Assembly (NCBI GenBank): GCA_949372595.1
Contig: CASIAN010000032.1
Span: forward strand, 1 to 64,000
DNA length: 64,000 nucleotides
Reading direction: 5' to 3'
Source: CPC320 sp002336405
Lineage (GTDB): Bacteria > Pseudomonadota > Alphaproteobacteria > Rhodobacterales > Rhodobacteraceae
Shown: one piece after another, positions 39,396 through 47,720 of the stretch
Position numbering within the stretch: position 1 is the stretch's first letter
Layout of the letters: each line of letters begins with the position of its first letter
Position numbers and translations under genes: made by a program
The notes under the pieces: generated by a model
The model's input: the letters and a program-made list of their open reading frames with translations, nothing else
Told to the model about the DNA's origin: nothing
The model's database searches: none

Positions 39396-40856
39396 TCAAA
39401 TTCCGGCCGGTATATTCATCGGATCGCGTTTAATCATCTTTGGGGATGTCAGCTCTTTCCATTTGCTCAGCGCCAGATTTGCCGACGGAAACGCCGGACG
39501 CGGCACAAAACGACCGCGTCCGGGTTGCGGTTGACTGTTCTGCCCCCAGGCCCAGATCACATCGCCCCGCGACAGCGTGAAACGTGACTGCGCCCGCACC
39601 TCAAAGCCTTCAAAAACGTTATAATCAAGAATAGAGTGGTGGTTGCTGGCACTGATCGTTTTAGAAATTTTGGGATCCCACACCACGATGTCTGCATCCG
39701 CGCCCTCAACCAGCGCGCCCTTTTTCGGATAGATATTCAGGATTTTAGCAATATTGGTGCTGGTAGCGGCGACAAATTCACTAGGGGTCAGACGGCCTGT
39801 CTCAACGCCCTCAGTCCACAGAACCGCAAGCCGTTCCTCCAGACCGTTCGATCCATTCGGGATCAGGCAAAAATTATCTTTGCCCATCAACTTTTGTGCA
39901 CTGTTAAAAGCCGCATGATCAGTCGCAACGACCTGCAGACTGCCCGATTGCAAACCAGCCCACAGGCTGGCTTGATGTTCTTTGTTGCGGAACGGTGGGG
40001 ACATGACACGGCGCGCCGAATGCATCCAATCACCAGTGAAATATTCACTTTCGTCCAAGGTTAAAAACTGAATCAACGGCTCACCATAGACCCGCATGCC
40101 CTTTTGTCGGGCGCGGCGGATGGCCTCATGGGACTGCTCACAAGAGACATGCACAATATACAGGGGCACTCCTGCGGCATCGGCGATGGTGATGGCACGA
40201 TTGGCCGCCTCACCTTCAAATTCAGGCGGACGGGAATAGGCATGTCCTTCGGGACCGGTAATGCCTTTGGCCAGCATATCGGCCTGAAGATCGGCCACCA
40301 GATTGCCGTTTTCGGCATGCACCATAGGCAAGGCACCCAATTCGCGACACCGTTTAAAGCTGGCAAACATCTCATCGTCTTCGATCATCAGCGCGCCCTT
40401 GTAGGCCATAAAATGCTTGAACGAATTGACCCCCATCTTTACGGCGTCTTCCATCTCGTTAAAGACGTTTTCATCCCAGCCCGTGATCGCCATGTGATAA
40501 CCAACATCCGAACAGATCTGCGGCGCACTTTTGCGGTGCCATTCATTGATCGCGTTCTTGATGCTGCCGTCTTCTCCGGGCAGGCAGAAATCCACCACCA
40601 TCGTCGTGCCGCCCGCCGCCGCCGCCCATGTTCCGGTTTCAAAGGTTTCCGCGGCGGTGGTGCCCATAAAGGGCATTTCAAGATGGGTGTGCGGATCAAT
40701 CCCCCCCGGGATCACATAGGCCCCTTCAGCATCGATATATTCATCGCCAGTAAGGTTTTCGCCAATCTGGCGGATGACTTCGCCTTCGATCAGAACATCG
40801 GCTTTCCACGCGCGATCTGCCGTACAGACCGTGCCGTTTTTAATCACTTTGCTCAT
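39396..40856 (-). CDS. hydA: Dihydropyrimidinase (D-hydantoinase family)
   Basis: A 486-aa amidohydrolase that hydrolyses 5,6-dihydrouracil/dihydrothymine to N-carbamoyl-beta-amino acids. Zinc ligands are visible: GGIDPHTHLEMPF (HxH), the carbamylatable Lys in VNSFKHFMAYKG, MVHAENG, LYIVHVSCEQSHEAI, and the metal Asp in VATDHAAFNSAQK. The C-terminal small domain (RAQSRFTLSRGDVIWAWG) is typical. The ribosome site AGGAGAAG supports the start. The length fits the family. It lies between the carbamoyl-amidase gene and the importer, and presumably belongs to the reductive pyrimidine pathway with PreTA. The symbol follows common usage. Confidence 0.93.
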   Translation of the reverse strand: MSKVIKNGTVCTADRAWKADVLIEGEVIRQIGENLTGDEYIDAEGAYVIPGGIDPHTHLEMPFMGTTAAETFETGTWAAAAGGTTMVVDFCLPGEDGSIKNAINEWHRKSAPQICSDVGYHMAITGWDENVFNEMEDAVKMGVNSFKHFMAYKGALMIEDDEMFASFKRCRELGALPMVHAENGNLVADLQADMLAKGITGPEGHAYSRPPEFEGEAANRAITIADAAGVPLYIVHVSCEQSHEAIRRARQKGMRVYGEPLIQFLTLDESEYFTGDWMHSARRVMSPPFRNKEHQASLWAGLQSGSLQVVATDHAAFNSAQKLMGKDNFCLIPNGSNGLEERLAVLWTEGVETGRLTPSEFVAATSTNIAKILNIYPKKGALVEGADADIVVWDPKISKTISASNHHSILDYNVFEGFEVRAQSRFTLSRGDVIWAWGQNSQPQPGRGRFVPRPAFPSANLALSKWKELTSPKMIKRDPMNIPAGI

Positions 40857-40931
40857 GGATCTTCTCCTCTACGCATTTTTGTGCGGACGCGGGTCATGCA
40901 AACCGACCTGTCCCGTCCGGCTTAGCAAATA

Positions 40932-42182
40932 TCACCTAATAATCTCAGCGGTTTCAAGCACCGCATGCAACAGCACATCGGTCCCCGCAACAGCCCAGTC
41001 TTTGGATATGTCTTCGGCCTCATTGTGCGACAGGCCATCGACACAAGGACACATCACCATCGCCGTCGGCGCCACACGATTAATCCAACAGGCATCATGC
41101 CCCGCCCCCGAGATCAAATCGCGATGTGAATAACCCAGCCGCTCGGCCGCATTGCGCACCGCAGTGACACAGTTTGCATCAAATTCCACCGGATCAAACC
41201 CGCCAACTTTTTCAAATACAACCTCAAGGCCCATATCATCACAGATTTTTTGTGCGCCTGCCCGCAAGCGCGCGTCCATATCTCGGATGATCGCCAGATC
41301 TGGCGACCGGAAATCAATTGTAAATACAACTTTACCAGGGATCACATTGCGCGAATTGGGATAGACGTCGATATGCCCGGCAGCCCCAACAGCGTGGGGT
41401 TTGTGCGACCATGCTATCTCATCAACCAGTTCCAAAACCCGCGCCATGCCAAGACCGGCATTTTTACGCATCGGCATCGGCGTTGAACCGGTGTGGCTGT
41501 CGCGGCCGGTAATGGTCACTTGGGTCCACGATAGGCCCTGACCATGGGTGACAACCCCGATATCCTTTTGTTCGGCCTCAAGGATGGGCCCCTGTTCAAT
41601 ATGCAGCTCAAAAAACGCGTGCATCTTGCGGGCGCCAACATCCTCGTCCCCTCTCCAACCGATCCGTTCCAACTCGGCCCCAAATTTAAGCCCGTTGGCG
41701 TCCTCTCGATCATAGGCCCAGTCTTGGGTGTGAATGCCGGCAAACACCCCCGAGGACAGCATTGCTGGCGCATAGCGCGTCCCCTCTTCGTTGGTGAAAT
41801 TGGTCACCACAATCGGGTGTTTGGTCTGGATATTGAGGTCATTGAGCGTCCGCACAATTTCCAATCCCCCCAGAACGCCTAGAACGCCATCATATTTTCC
41901 GCCCGTGGGCTGGGTGTCGAGATGCGACCCAACATAAACCGGCAGCGCATCCACGTCTGTGCCCTCGCGGCGCGCAAACATATTGCCCATCTGGTCTAGA
42001 CCCATCGTCATGCCCGCAGCAGCGCACCAGCTTTGAAACAGATGTCTGCCTTCGCTGTCTTCATCGGTGACGGTTTGGCGATTGTTACCGCCCGCCACAC
42101 CGGGACCGATCTTGGCCATCTCCATCAAGCTGTCCCACAGGCGGTCGCCGTTAATCTTGAGGTTTTCACCAGGTGCGGCCAT
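40932..42182 (-). CDS. Zn-dependent carbamoyl-amidase (beta-ureidopropionase / N-carbamoyl-amino acid hydrolase)
   Basis: A 416-aa M20-family amidohydrolase. It would remove the carbamoyl group from N-carbamoyl-beta-alanine, releasing beta-alanine, CO2 and ammonia. Metal ligands are visible in VGSHLDTQPTGGKYDGVLGV, NFTNEEGTRYAPA (EE), FELHIEQGPILEAEQ, the ligand His in GAGHDACWINRVAPTAMVM, and the C-terminal HNEAED. The dimerisation domain carries GRDSHTGSTPMPMRKNAG. The ribosome site GGGAGAGAG precedes the ATG. It is the first gene of the leftward operon, directly downstream of a RutR-like operator. An allantoate amidohydrolase role is less likely given the neighbouring dihydropyrimidinase. 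Confidence 0.9.
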   Translation of the reverse strand: MAAPGENLKINGDRLWDSLMEMAKIGPGVAGGNNRQTVTDEDSEGRHLFQSWCAAAGMTMGLDQMGNMFARREGTDVDALPVYVGSHLDTQPTGGKYDGVLGVLGGLEIVRTLNDLNIQTKHPIVVTNFTNEEGTRYAPAMLSSGVFAGIHTQDWAYDREDANGLKFGAELERIGWRGDEDVGARKMHAFFELHIEQGPILEAEQKDIGVVTHGQGLSWTQVTITGRDSHTGSTPMPMRKNAGLGMARVLELVDEIAWSHKPHAVGAAGHIDVYPNSRNVIPGKVVFTIDFRSPDLAIIRDMDARLRAGAQKICDDMGLEVVFEKVGGFDPVEFDANCVTAVRNAAERLGYSHRDLISGAGHDACWINRVAPTAMVMCPCVDGLSHNEAEDISKDWAVAGTDVLLHAVLETAEIIR

Positions 42183-42306
42183 GTCTCTCTCCCTTGTCGA
42201 GGTCAGAGCTTGTATCTGCGCCTGATCAGTCTCGCCACAAGGCGGTTACACAACTTCTTGCACAGGCTTCAAGCTGACCATATGGTCCTCGCGAGACCAA
42301 CACATC

Positions 42307-42322
42307 CTGACCAGTCGGTCAA
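42307..42322. promoter_or_regulatory. RutR-type operator
   Basis: CTGACCAGTCGGTCAA matches the RutR consensus TTGACCANNTGGTCAA at 12 of 14 fixed positions. It sits between the leftward carbamoyl-amidase operon (start 42182) and the rightward TetR gene (start 42346), so one site could control both. Confidence 0.65.
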
Positions 42323-42345
42323 TGAAAATTTGAAGGTTTTATCAG

Positions 42346-42987
42346 ATGGTGACCCAGCCCCGCTCGATGAGCAAAAAAGATAGGCGGCTCGAGAGCGAGC
42401 GGACAATCATGGTTGCGGCGGAAAAAGTGTTTGCCGAAGCGGGTTTTGGCGGGGCCACGATGCAGTTGATCGCCGATGTTGCGGGGCTGCCTAAAGCAAA
42501 CCTGCATTATTATTTCCCCACTAAAGAGGCCCTATACCGCAGGGTAGTGCAGGATATTTTTCAAGTTTGGCTCAAGGCTGCAGACATATTTGATCAGGCC
42601 AGTGGTCCAGTCGAAGGGATCGGCGCCTATATTGACGCAAAAATGGAGATCAGCCGCCACCATTCGGCAGGATCAAAGGTCTGGGCCTCGGAGGTGATGC
42701 ATGGTGCGCCAGTAATCCAAGATTATCTTGAAACCACTTTGGAGCAGTGGACAAATGGCCGGATCGCTGTGATTCAAAGCTGGATTGATCGCGGCTTGAT
42801 GGCCCCTATAGACCCGCGTCACCTGCTTTATATGGTGTGGGCGACGACACAGCATTATGCCGATTTTGGTCACCAGATTGAGACGCTCAACAACAGTGAC
42901 CCCCTCACAGACGCTCAGTGGCAAGCCGCAACGGACAGCGTCAAAACAATCATCCTGAATGGAATAGGCGCAAAATCTGCGCTGTGA
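42346..42987 (+). CDS. TetR-family regulator, RutR-like
   Basis: A 213-aa TetR regulator. The helix-turn-helix is FGGATMQLIADVAGLPKANL with HYYFPTKEALYRRVV following, as in RutR. The C-terminal YcdC-type ligand domain carries GSKVWASEVMHGAPVIQDYL, IAVIQSWIDRGLM and DPRHLLYMVWATTQHYADF, the conserved RutR region that binds uracil in E. coli. A GAAGG ribosome site supports 42346, although MSKKDRRLESER seven codons later is possible. The divergent position and the RutR box upstream indicate that it represses the pyrimidine operon until a pyrimidine is present. Confidence 0.88.
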   Translation: MVTQPRSMSKKDRRLESERTIMVAAEKVFAEAGFGGATMQLIADVAGLPKANLHYYFPTKEALYRRVVQDIFQVWLKAADIFDQASGPVEGIGAYIDAKMEISRHHSAGSKVWASEVMHGAPVIQDYLETTLEQWTNGRIAVIQSWIDRGLMAPIDPRHLLYMVWATTQHYADFGHQIETLNNSDPLTDAQWQAATDSVKTIILNGIGAKSAL

Positions 42988-43152
42988 TAAGAACCCTCCG
43001 CAATAACAGAGTTTTAAGCACTTTTATTACGGGCATAAATTCGCCAGAATACAACAAGTACATAGCTCAGCCATTTTGTGTTTTTACGCCCAGCTTCCCT
43101 GTATACAATTTGCACAGATAAGTGGCTGAAACAACGCCGCAACGGAGAGTAA

Positions 43153-43782
43153 ATGGACGAGAAAGTAGCGGGTTTGCCGCATAAAAAACAAAGCCGAATA
43201 CAAATTCGCAATCGCAAGCGTATTATGGATGCGGCGCTGATTGTTTTTTCGGAGAATGGCTATCGCGGCGCGACCTTGGATCAGATTGCAATCGAATCAG
43301 GATTATCCAAGCCGAACATTTTGTATTACTTCGAAGGCAAACAAAATATTCATCTGGCGCTTTTAAGCCAGTTGATGGCCGCTTGGCTGGCGCCACTGGA
43401 TGCGATGAACCCAAATGGCGAGCCGCTTGATGAGCTGTTGGGGTATATGCAACGCAAACTGGCAATGAGCCGCGAATTTCCCCGTGAAAGCCGGCTTTTT
43501 GCCAATGAGATGCTGCAGGGTGCGCCGCGCATCACCCCCCATCTACAGGCCCGTCTCAAACCACTGTTCGAAGAAAAAACGCGCGTCATTCAAAGCTGGA
43601 TAGATCAGGGAAAACTGGCACAAGTCGATCCACGGCATCTGCTTTTTTCGATCTGGGCCACAACGCAGCACTACGCTGATTTCGCGACCCAGATCAATAT
43701 TCTTCTGCCCGAAGACACATCCGTTGGCGCAGATGCCGCAATCTTACTGCAGCAGATTTATACGCGGTTACTTAAAGCCTAG
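43153..43782 (+). CDS. Second TetR-family regulator, RutR-like
   Basis: A 209-aa paralogue of the preceding regulator. The HTH is YRGATLDQIAIESGLSKPNI, then LYYFEGKQNIHLALL. The ligand domain has ESRLFANEMLQGAPRITPHL, RVIQSWIDQGKLAQVDPRHL and LFSIWATTQHYADFATQINI. Both regulators keep the Trp/Gln/His/Tyr cluster WATTQHYADF. A GGAGAG ribosome site precedes the ATG. TGTATACAA with ATTTGCAC lies 40-50 bases upstream. It is closest to the convergent preA gene. Two RutR-type regulators side by side suggest separate ligands (for example uracil and thymine) or targets, which is inference. Confidence 0.87.
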   Translation: MDEKVAGLPHKKQSRIQIRNRKRIMDAALIVFSENGYRGATLDQIAIESGLSKPNILYYFEGKQNIHLALLSQLMAAWLAPLDAMNPNGEPLDELLGYMQRKLAMSREFPRESRLFANEMLQGAPRITPHLQARLKPLFEEKTRVIQSWIDQGKLAQVDPRHLLFSIWATTQHYADFATQINILLPEDTSVGADAAILLQQIYTRLLKA

Positions 43783-43793
43783 GTCGCACACTT

Positions 43794-45098
43794 CTATTCT
43801 GCTGCCGTTAGCGACGCCGGATTGTTGGGGTGAGTTGTCCAGTTGGCATAGGTCGGATCAACCACTTTTCCGGTCCGTGGATCCACCGTCCCCTCGGCCA
43901 TCGGCTCAAGTGTTATACACGCCTCAACCGGACAAACATTGACGCATAAATTACACGCTACGCATTCATCGTCCTTGACGGTGAACACCCGCTGGTCGCT
44001 CATCGCAATGGCCTGATGAGACGTGTCCTCACAGGCGGCATAACAGCGCCCACACTGGATACAAAGGTCTTGATTGATCTTGGCCTTGGCGACATAGTTC
44101 AGGTTAAGATGCTGCCAGTCCGATATATTTGGTACGGCACGCCCAATCAGTTGATCGACCGAAGTAAACGACTTTTCATCCATATATTGGGACAGGCCTG
44201 AGATCATCTCTTGCACAATCTTAAAGCCATAGGTCATCGCAGCCGTACACACTTGCACGTTACCTGCCCCAAGCGTGATAAATTCTGCCGCGTCTCGCCA
44301 TGTTGTGACGCCACCGATGCCACTGATCGGCAATCCCTGCAGTTCGGGTGTCCGGGAAATCTCTGCCACCATATTCAATGCAATTGGCTTGACGGCCGGG
44401 CCACAATAGCCACCGTGCGCGCCCTTGTCGCCAATCATTGGCTCCGGGGCGAAATGGTCCAAATTCACCGAAGTGATCGAATTGATCGTATTGATTAAAC
44501 TCACCGCATCCGCGCCCCCCGCGTGGGCAGCGGCGGCAGGCCCGCGAATATCAGCAATATTCGGAGTCAGTTTAACAATCACTGGCATGCGGGTGTGGGA
44601 CTTGACCCACCGTGTCACCATTTCAATATATTCAGGCACCTGCCCAACCGCGCTGCCCATGCCGCGCTCGCTCATTCCGTGGGGACACCCAAAATTCAGC
44701 TCGACACCATCGGCGCCAGTGTCTTCCACTTTGCCCAAGATAAACTTCCAAGGGTCTTCCTCACAGGGCACCATCAGCGATACCACCATGGCGCGATCAG
44801 GATAGTCGCGCTTGACCGATTTTATCTCTTGCAAGTTTATCTCAAGCGGCCGGTCGGTGATCAACTCAATATTATTGAGCCCCAACAACCGCCGGTCCGC
44901 CCCCCAGATCGCGCCATATCGCGGCCCGTTCACATTAACAATATGCGGATCAAGCCCAAGCGTTTTCCACACAACGCCGCCCCAGCCAGCTTCAAAGGCC
45001 CGACGGACATTGTATTCCTTGTCTGTCGGTGGAGCCGAGGCCAGCCAAAACGGGTTGGGAGATTTGATTCCGATAAAATCTGATTGCAGGTTTGCCAT
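43794..45098 (-). CDS. preA: NAD-dependent dihydropyrimidine dehydrogenase subunit PreA
   Basis: PreA is the FMN/Fe-S subunit that reduces uracil and thymine to dihydropyrimidines. The 434-aa protein has a dihydroorotate-dehydrogenase-like barrel starting IGIKSPNPFWLASAPPTDKE. It contains ELNFGCPHGMSERGMGSAVG with the active-site Cys, the FMN site segments SINTINSI and PISGIGGVTTWRDA. The C-terminal ferredoxin domain has two 4Fe-4S motifs, CIQCGRCYAACED and CVACNLCVNVCPVEACITLE. It is downstream of preT on the same strand with a gap of about 80 bases; together they form the complete bacterial enzyme. Confidence 0.95.
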   Translation of the reverse strand: MANLQSDFIGIKSPNPFWLASAPPTDKEYNVRRAFEAGWGGVVWKTLGLDPHIVNVNGPRYGAIWGADRRLLGLNNIELITDRPLEINLQEIKSVKRDYPDRAMVVSLMVPCEEDPWKFILGKVEDTGADGVELNFGCPHGMSERGMGSAVGQVPEYIEMVTRWVKSHTRMPVIVKLTPNIADIRGPAAAAHAGGADAVSLINTINSITSVNLDHFAPEPMIGDKGAHGGYCGPAVKPIALNMVAEISRTPELQGLPISGIGGVTTWRDAAEFITLGAGNVQVCTAAMTYGFKIVQEMISGLSQYMDEKSFTSVDQLIGRAVPNISDWQHLNLNYVAKAKINQDLCIQCGRCYAACEDTSHQAIAMSDQRVFTVKDDECVACNLCVNVCPVEACITLEPMAEGTVDPRTGKVVDPTYANWTTHPNNPASLTAAE

Positions 45099-45177
45099 GT
45101 CCGTTCTTCCCTATTTTACCAAAAGCATATGCGACACCATTTGCACGCCGCATAAGTTCGGTTGCCTAAAAACGTCG

Positions 45178-46500
45178 TCACGCGCCTAAAGCGCGGTGAA
45201 TATCTTCGGCCGCATCGCGCCCCTGCGCCACAGCCGTCACGGTCAGGTCATCACCAAGACCCGTGCAATCGCCGCCCGCCCAAACATTTGCAACTGAAGT
45301 ACGCCCATCCTGCGATACCGCTATTCTGCCCCGGGTGAGAGACGGCAAATCCGTCGCGCCAAGGGTCTGGCCAATGGCCGTTAACACCTGATCAGCGCGC
45401 AGGGTAAAGATCTCGCCCATCGGGGTAAGATCATCATCCATATACTCAAAACTGATCGACTCAACCGCGGCGTTGCCCGATATTTCGACCGGGGCTGCAT
45501 TGGTGATAATCCGCACACCTTTGGCCGCTGCCAGATCTTGTTCAAACCGACTTGCATTCATGCGTTCGCGGCTGCGCCGGTAAACCAATGTCACGTTCAA
45601 AGCCCCCAGCAGCTTGGCTTGAACCGCAGCATCAACCGCAGTCATGCCCCCGCCGATGACAACCACATCGCGCCCGATAGACACCTGCGCATAACTTTCG
45701 GCCTGACGCAGTTCCGCGATAAAATCCACGGCATCGCGCACACCAGCTTTACCTTGCCCCGATGCGCCAAGCGCGTTGACACCCGCAAGACCTATCGCCA
45801 AAAATACTGCGTCAAAGCGGTCTGTCAGCTCTGCCAAGTTCAGATCACCGCCAAGCTTTTTGTCAGACTCGATAGTAATGCCGCCGATCTCTAACAACCA
45901 AGAAACTTCGCGCTCGGCAAAACTATCAACAGTCTTGTAGCTGGCGATGCCGTATTCATTTAATCCGCCCGCTTTCGCGTTCCCATCATAAACCACAACC
46001 CGGTGGCCATGCATCGCCAAACGGTGCGCACAGGCCAAGCCGGCAGGGCCTGCGCCAACCACCGCAACGCGCCGGCCCGTATCAGCCGCGCGGTTAAACG
46101 GGTGCGCGTTCTGCGCCATTAAATGATCTGTGGCAAATCTCTGCAACTGCCCGATCTGTACCGGCTTTCCCTCAGCCACTTCGCGCACGCATGTTTCTTC
46201 ACACAGTGTTTCGGTGGGGCAGACACGGGCGCACATGCCACCCAGTATATTCTGTGAAAAAATTGTTATGCCAGCAGCATCCGCGGTGCCAGTGGCAATC
46301 TGACGGATAAACAGCGGGATATCTATATCTGTGGGACAGGCCGTCACGCAGGGTGCATCATAGCAAAAATAGCATCTGTCAGCCGCCACAAGCGCCTCAT
46401 GCGCATCCAAGGGCGCATGCAAATCTGAGAAATTCTCGGCGTATTTATCCGGCGATAACCGACCCGCAGCCACCCCAGGAACTAATTCTCCAATCGCCAT
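45178..46500 (-). CDS. preT: NAD-dependent dihydropyrimidine dehydrogenase subunit PreT
   Basis: PreT passes electrons from NADH through FAD and Fe-S clusters to PreA. The 440-aa protein has an N-terminal Fe-S domain (ADRCYFCYDAPCVTACPTDI and ILGGMCARVCPTETLCEETC). The FAD domain carries GAGPAGLACAHRLAMHGHRV and the NADH domain carries VVIGGGMTAVDAAVQAKLLG. The C-terminal FAD segment is VWAGGDCTGLGDDLTVTAVA. I chose the ATG at 46500 because GGGAG lies seven bases upstream; the frame is open to 46563 but reads unlike the family there. Length fits PreT. Confidence 0.94.
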   Translation of the reverse strand: MAIGELVPGVAAGRLSPDKYAENFSDLHAPLDAHEALVAADRCYFCYDAPCVTACPTDIDIPLFIRQIATGTADAAGITIFSQNILGGMCARVCPTETLCEETCVREVAEGKPVQIGQLQRFATDHLMAQNAHPFNRAADTGRRVAVVGAGPAGLACAHRLAMHGHRVVVYDGNAKAGGLNEYGIASYKTVDSFAEREVSWLLEIGGITIESDKKLGGDLNLAELTDRFDAVFLAIGLAGVNALGASGQGKAGVRDAVDFIAELRQAESYAQVSIGRDVVVIGGGMTAVDAAVQAKLLGALNVTLVYRRSRERMNASRFEQDLAAAKGVRIITNAAPVEISGNAAVESISFEYMDDDLTPMGEIFTLRADQVLTAIGQTLGATDLPSLTRGRIAVSQDGRTSVANVWAGGDCTGLGDDLTVTAVAQGRDAAEDIHRALGA

Positions 46501-46625
46501 CTGATACTCCCAAAGCGCTTCAATGTTGATACCAAGCCTGCCATGAATAAAATATTTTATCAACTGGTAAAATTATGCTGAAAGACAGGAATTATTATTA
46601 ACAAAATATAACGCTCAGTGTACGG

Positions 46626-47558
46626 CTAAGGCCTTTCCACAGTTGGTAATAACATCAATTTTTGGCGAATTTCCCGCGTCGCAAAATCAATAAACAGTCG
46701 AATTTTCGGATCCTGCAGTTTGCGGTGTGGAAATAGGCAGCCAAAACTCGCGCTCACAGGCAGCGTCTGGGGCAAAATCCCGATAAGTGCGCCGCTGGCC
46801 AAATGTTCGCTCACATCAAAGCGAGGCTTATTGACAATGCCGTGTCCATCCAGCGCCCAATCCGTCAAGACATCGCCATCATCGGCATCATAGCGGCCCG
46901 ACACCGCAAATTTCTTAAGCCCCTCAGGGGTGTTCAAAACCCAATAGTATTCCGGCGATCCGGGGAACCGCAGCAACAGGCAAATATGACCTTTGTCTAT
47001 CAAATCTTGCGGCACCACTGGCACACCATATTTCTCAAGATAAGCGGGCGCTGCGCACAACACCCGCTCACAATCAATGATTTTACGCCACTTCAAATCG
47101 GAATCTTTCAACTGCCCTAGAAAAAACGCCACATCAAGACCATCATGTACGAGGTCAACCGCCCGGTCTGATAATCGCAACCGAATTTCGGTTTCGGGAA
47201 ACTGCGCAACAAATTTAGGCACCAGCGGGGCAACCCAGCGCCGGCCAACACCCAGCGGGGCCAGCACGCGGATCACTCCCTTAGGTGTGTCGGAAAATCC
47301 GGAAAGTTCCGCCTCAGCGACCTCCAATTGATCAATTATTTTGCGCGCATGATTGTAAAACAGCATGCCTGCCTCGGTGGGGATCAAATTGCGTGTGGTC
47401 CGGTTTAGCAAACGCACCCCGAGACGGCTTTCAAGTTCTTTAACCCGATTACTGGCAACCGCCGGCGACAGCCGCAAATCACGTCCCCCTGAGGTGATAG
47501 TCCCAAGCTCAACCACCCGGACAAAAACCCGCATACTCTCCAAATAAGCCATACCCAC
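46626..47558 (-). CDS. LysR-family transcriptional regulator
   Basis: A 310-aa LysR regulator. The winged HTH is SGGRDLRLSPAVASNRVKEL, followed by ESRLGVRLLNRTTRNLIPTE. The effector domain contains GVIRVLAPLGVGRRWVAPLV and DGLDVAFFLGQLKDSDLKWR. The start is either MGMAYLESM or the Met two codons later. It is divergent from xdhA with about 160 bases between, the classic LysR layout, so it probably controls the xanthine dehydrogenase operon in response to a purine. An inverted repeat (TCAA..TTGA) lies in the shared intergenic region. Confidence 0.9.
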   Translation of the reverse strand: MGMAYLESMRVFVRVVELGTITSGGRDLRLSPAVASNRVKELESRLGVRLLNRTTRNLIPTEAGMLFYNHARKIIDQLEVAEAELSGFSDTPKGVIRVLAPLGVGRRWVAPLVPKFVAQFPETEIRLRLSDRAVDLVHDGLDVAFFLGQLKDSDLKWRKIIDCERVLCAAPAYLEKYGVPVVPQDLIDKGHICLLLRFPGSPEYYWVLNTPEGLKKFAVSGRYDADDGDVLTDWALDGHGIVNKPRFDVSEHLASGALIGILPQTLPVSASFGCLFPHRKLQDPKIRLFIDFATREIRQKLMLLPTVERP

Positions 47559-47611
47559 CCCTCATTGCATTTGATCGCACAAAGACACTGCGCAGAAGTC
47601 CCCCCCCATTT

Positions 47612-47626
47612 TCAAGAAATTTTTGA
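47612..47626. promoter_or_regulatory. Inverted repeat in the LysR-xdhA intergenic region
   Basis: TCAAGAAATTTTTGA has TCAA/TTGA arms with near-dyad symmetry (including AA/TT internal positions) and fits a LysR-type T-N11-A core. It lies 54 bases from the LysR start and 95 bases from xdhA. It is the best candidate operator, but AT-rich DNA here makes chance symmetry likely. Confidence 0.35.
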
Positions 47627-47720
47627 TTTTATTTCACATTTACCCCTGTATTTTTGAAACGAACAACAGGCATAATAGCACGATCCTGCGCCAGATCGCC
47701 CACGCCAGCCCGGAGCCGCT

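Noticed and set aside
42346..43782. Two adjacent TetR genes considered as a recent tandem duplication
   Set aside because: They share family motifs but differ widely in sequence and spacing, so they are old paralogues, not a recent duplicate.
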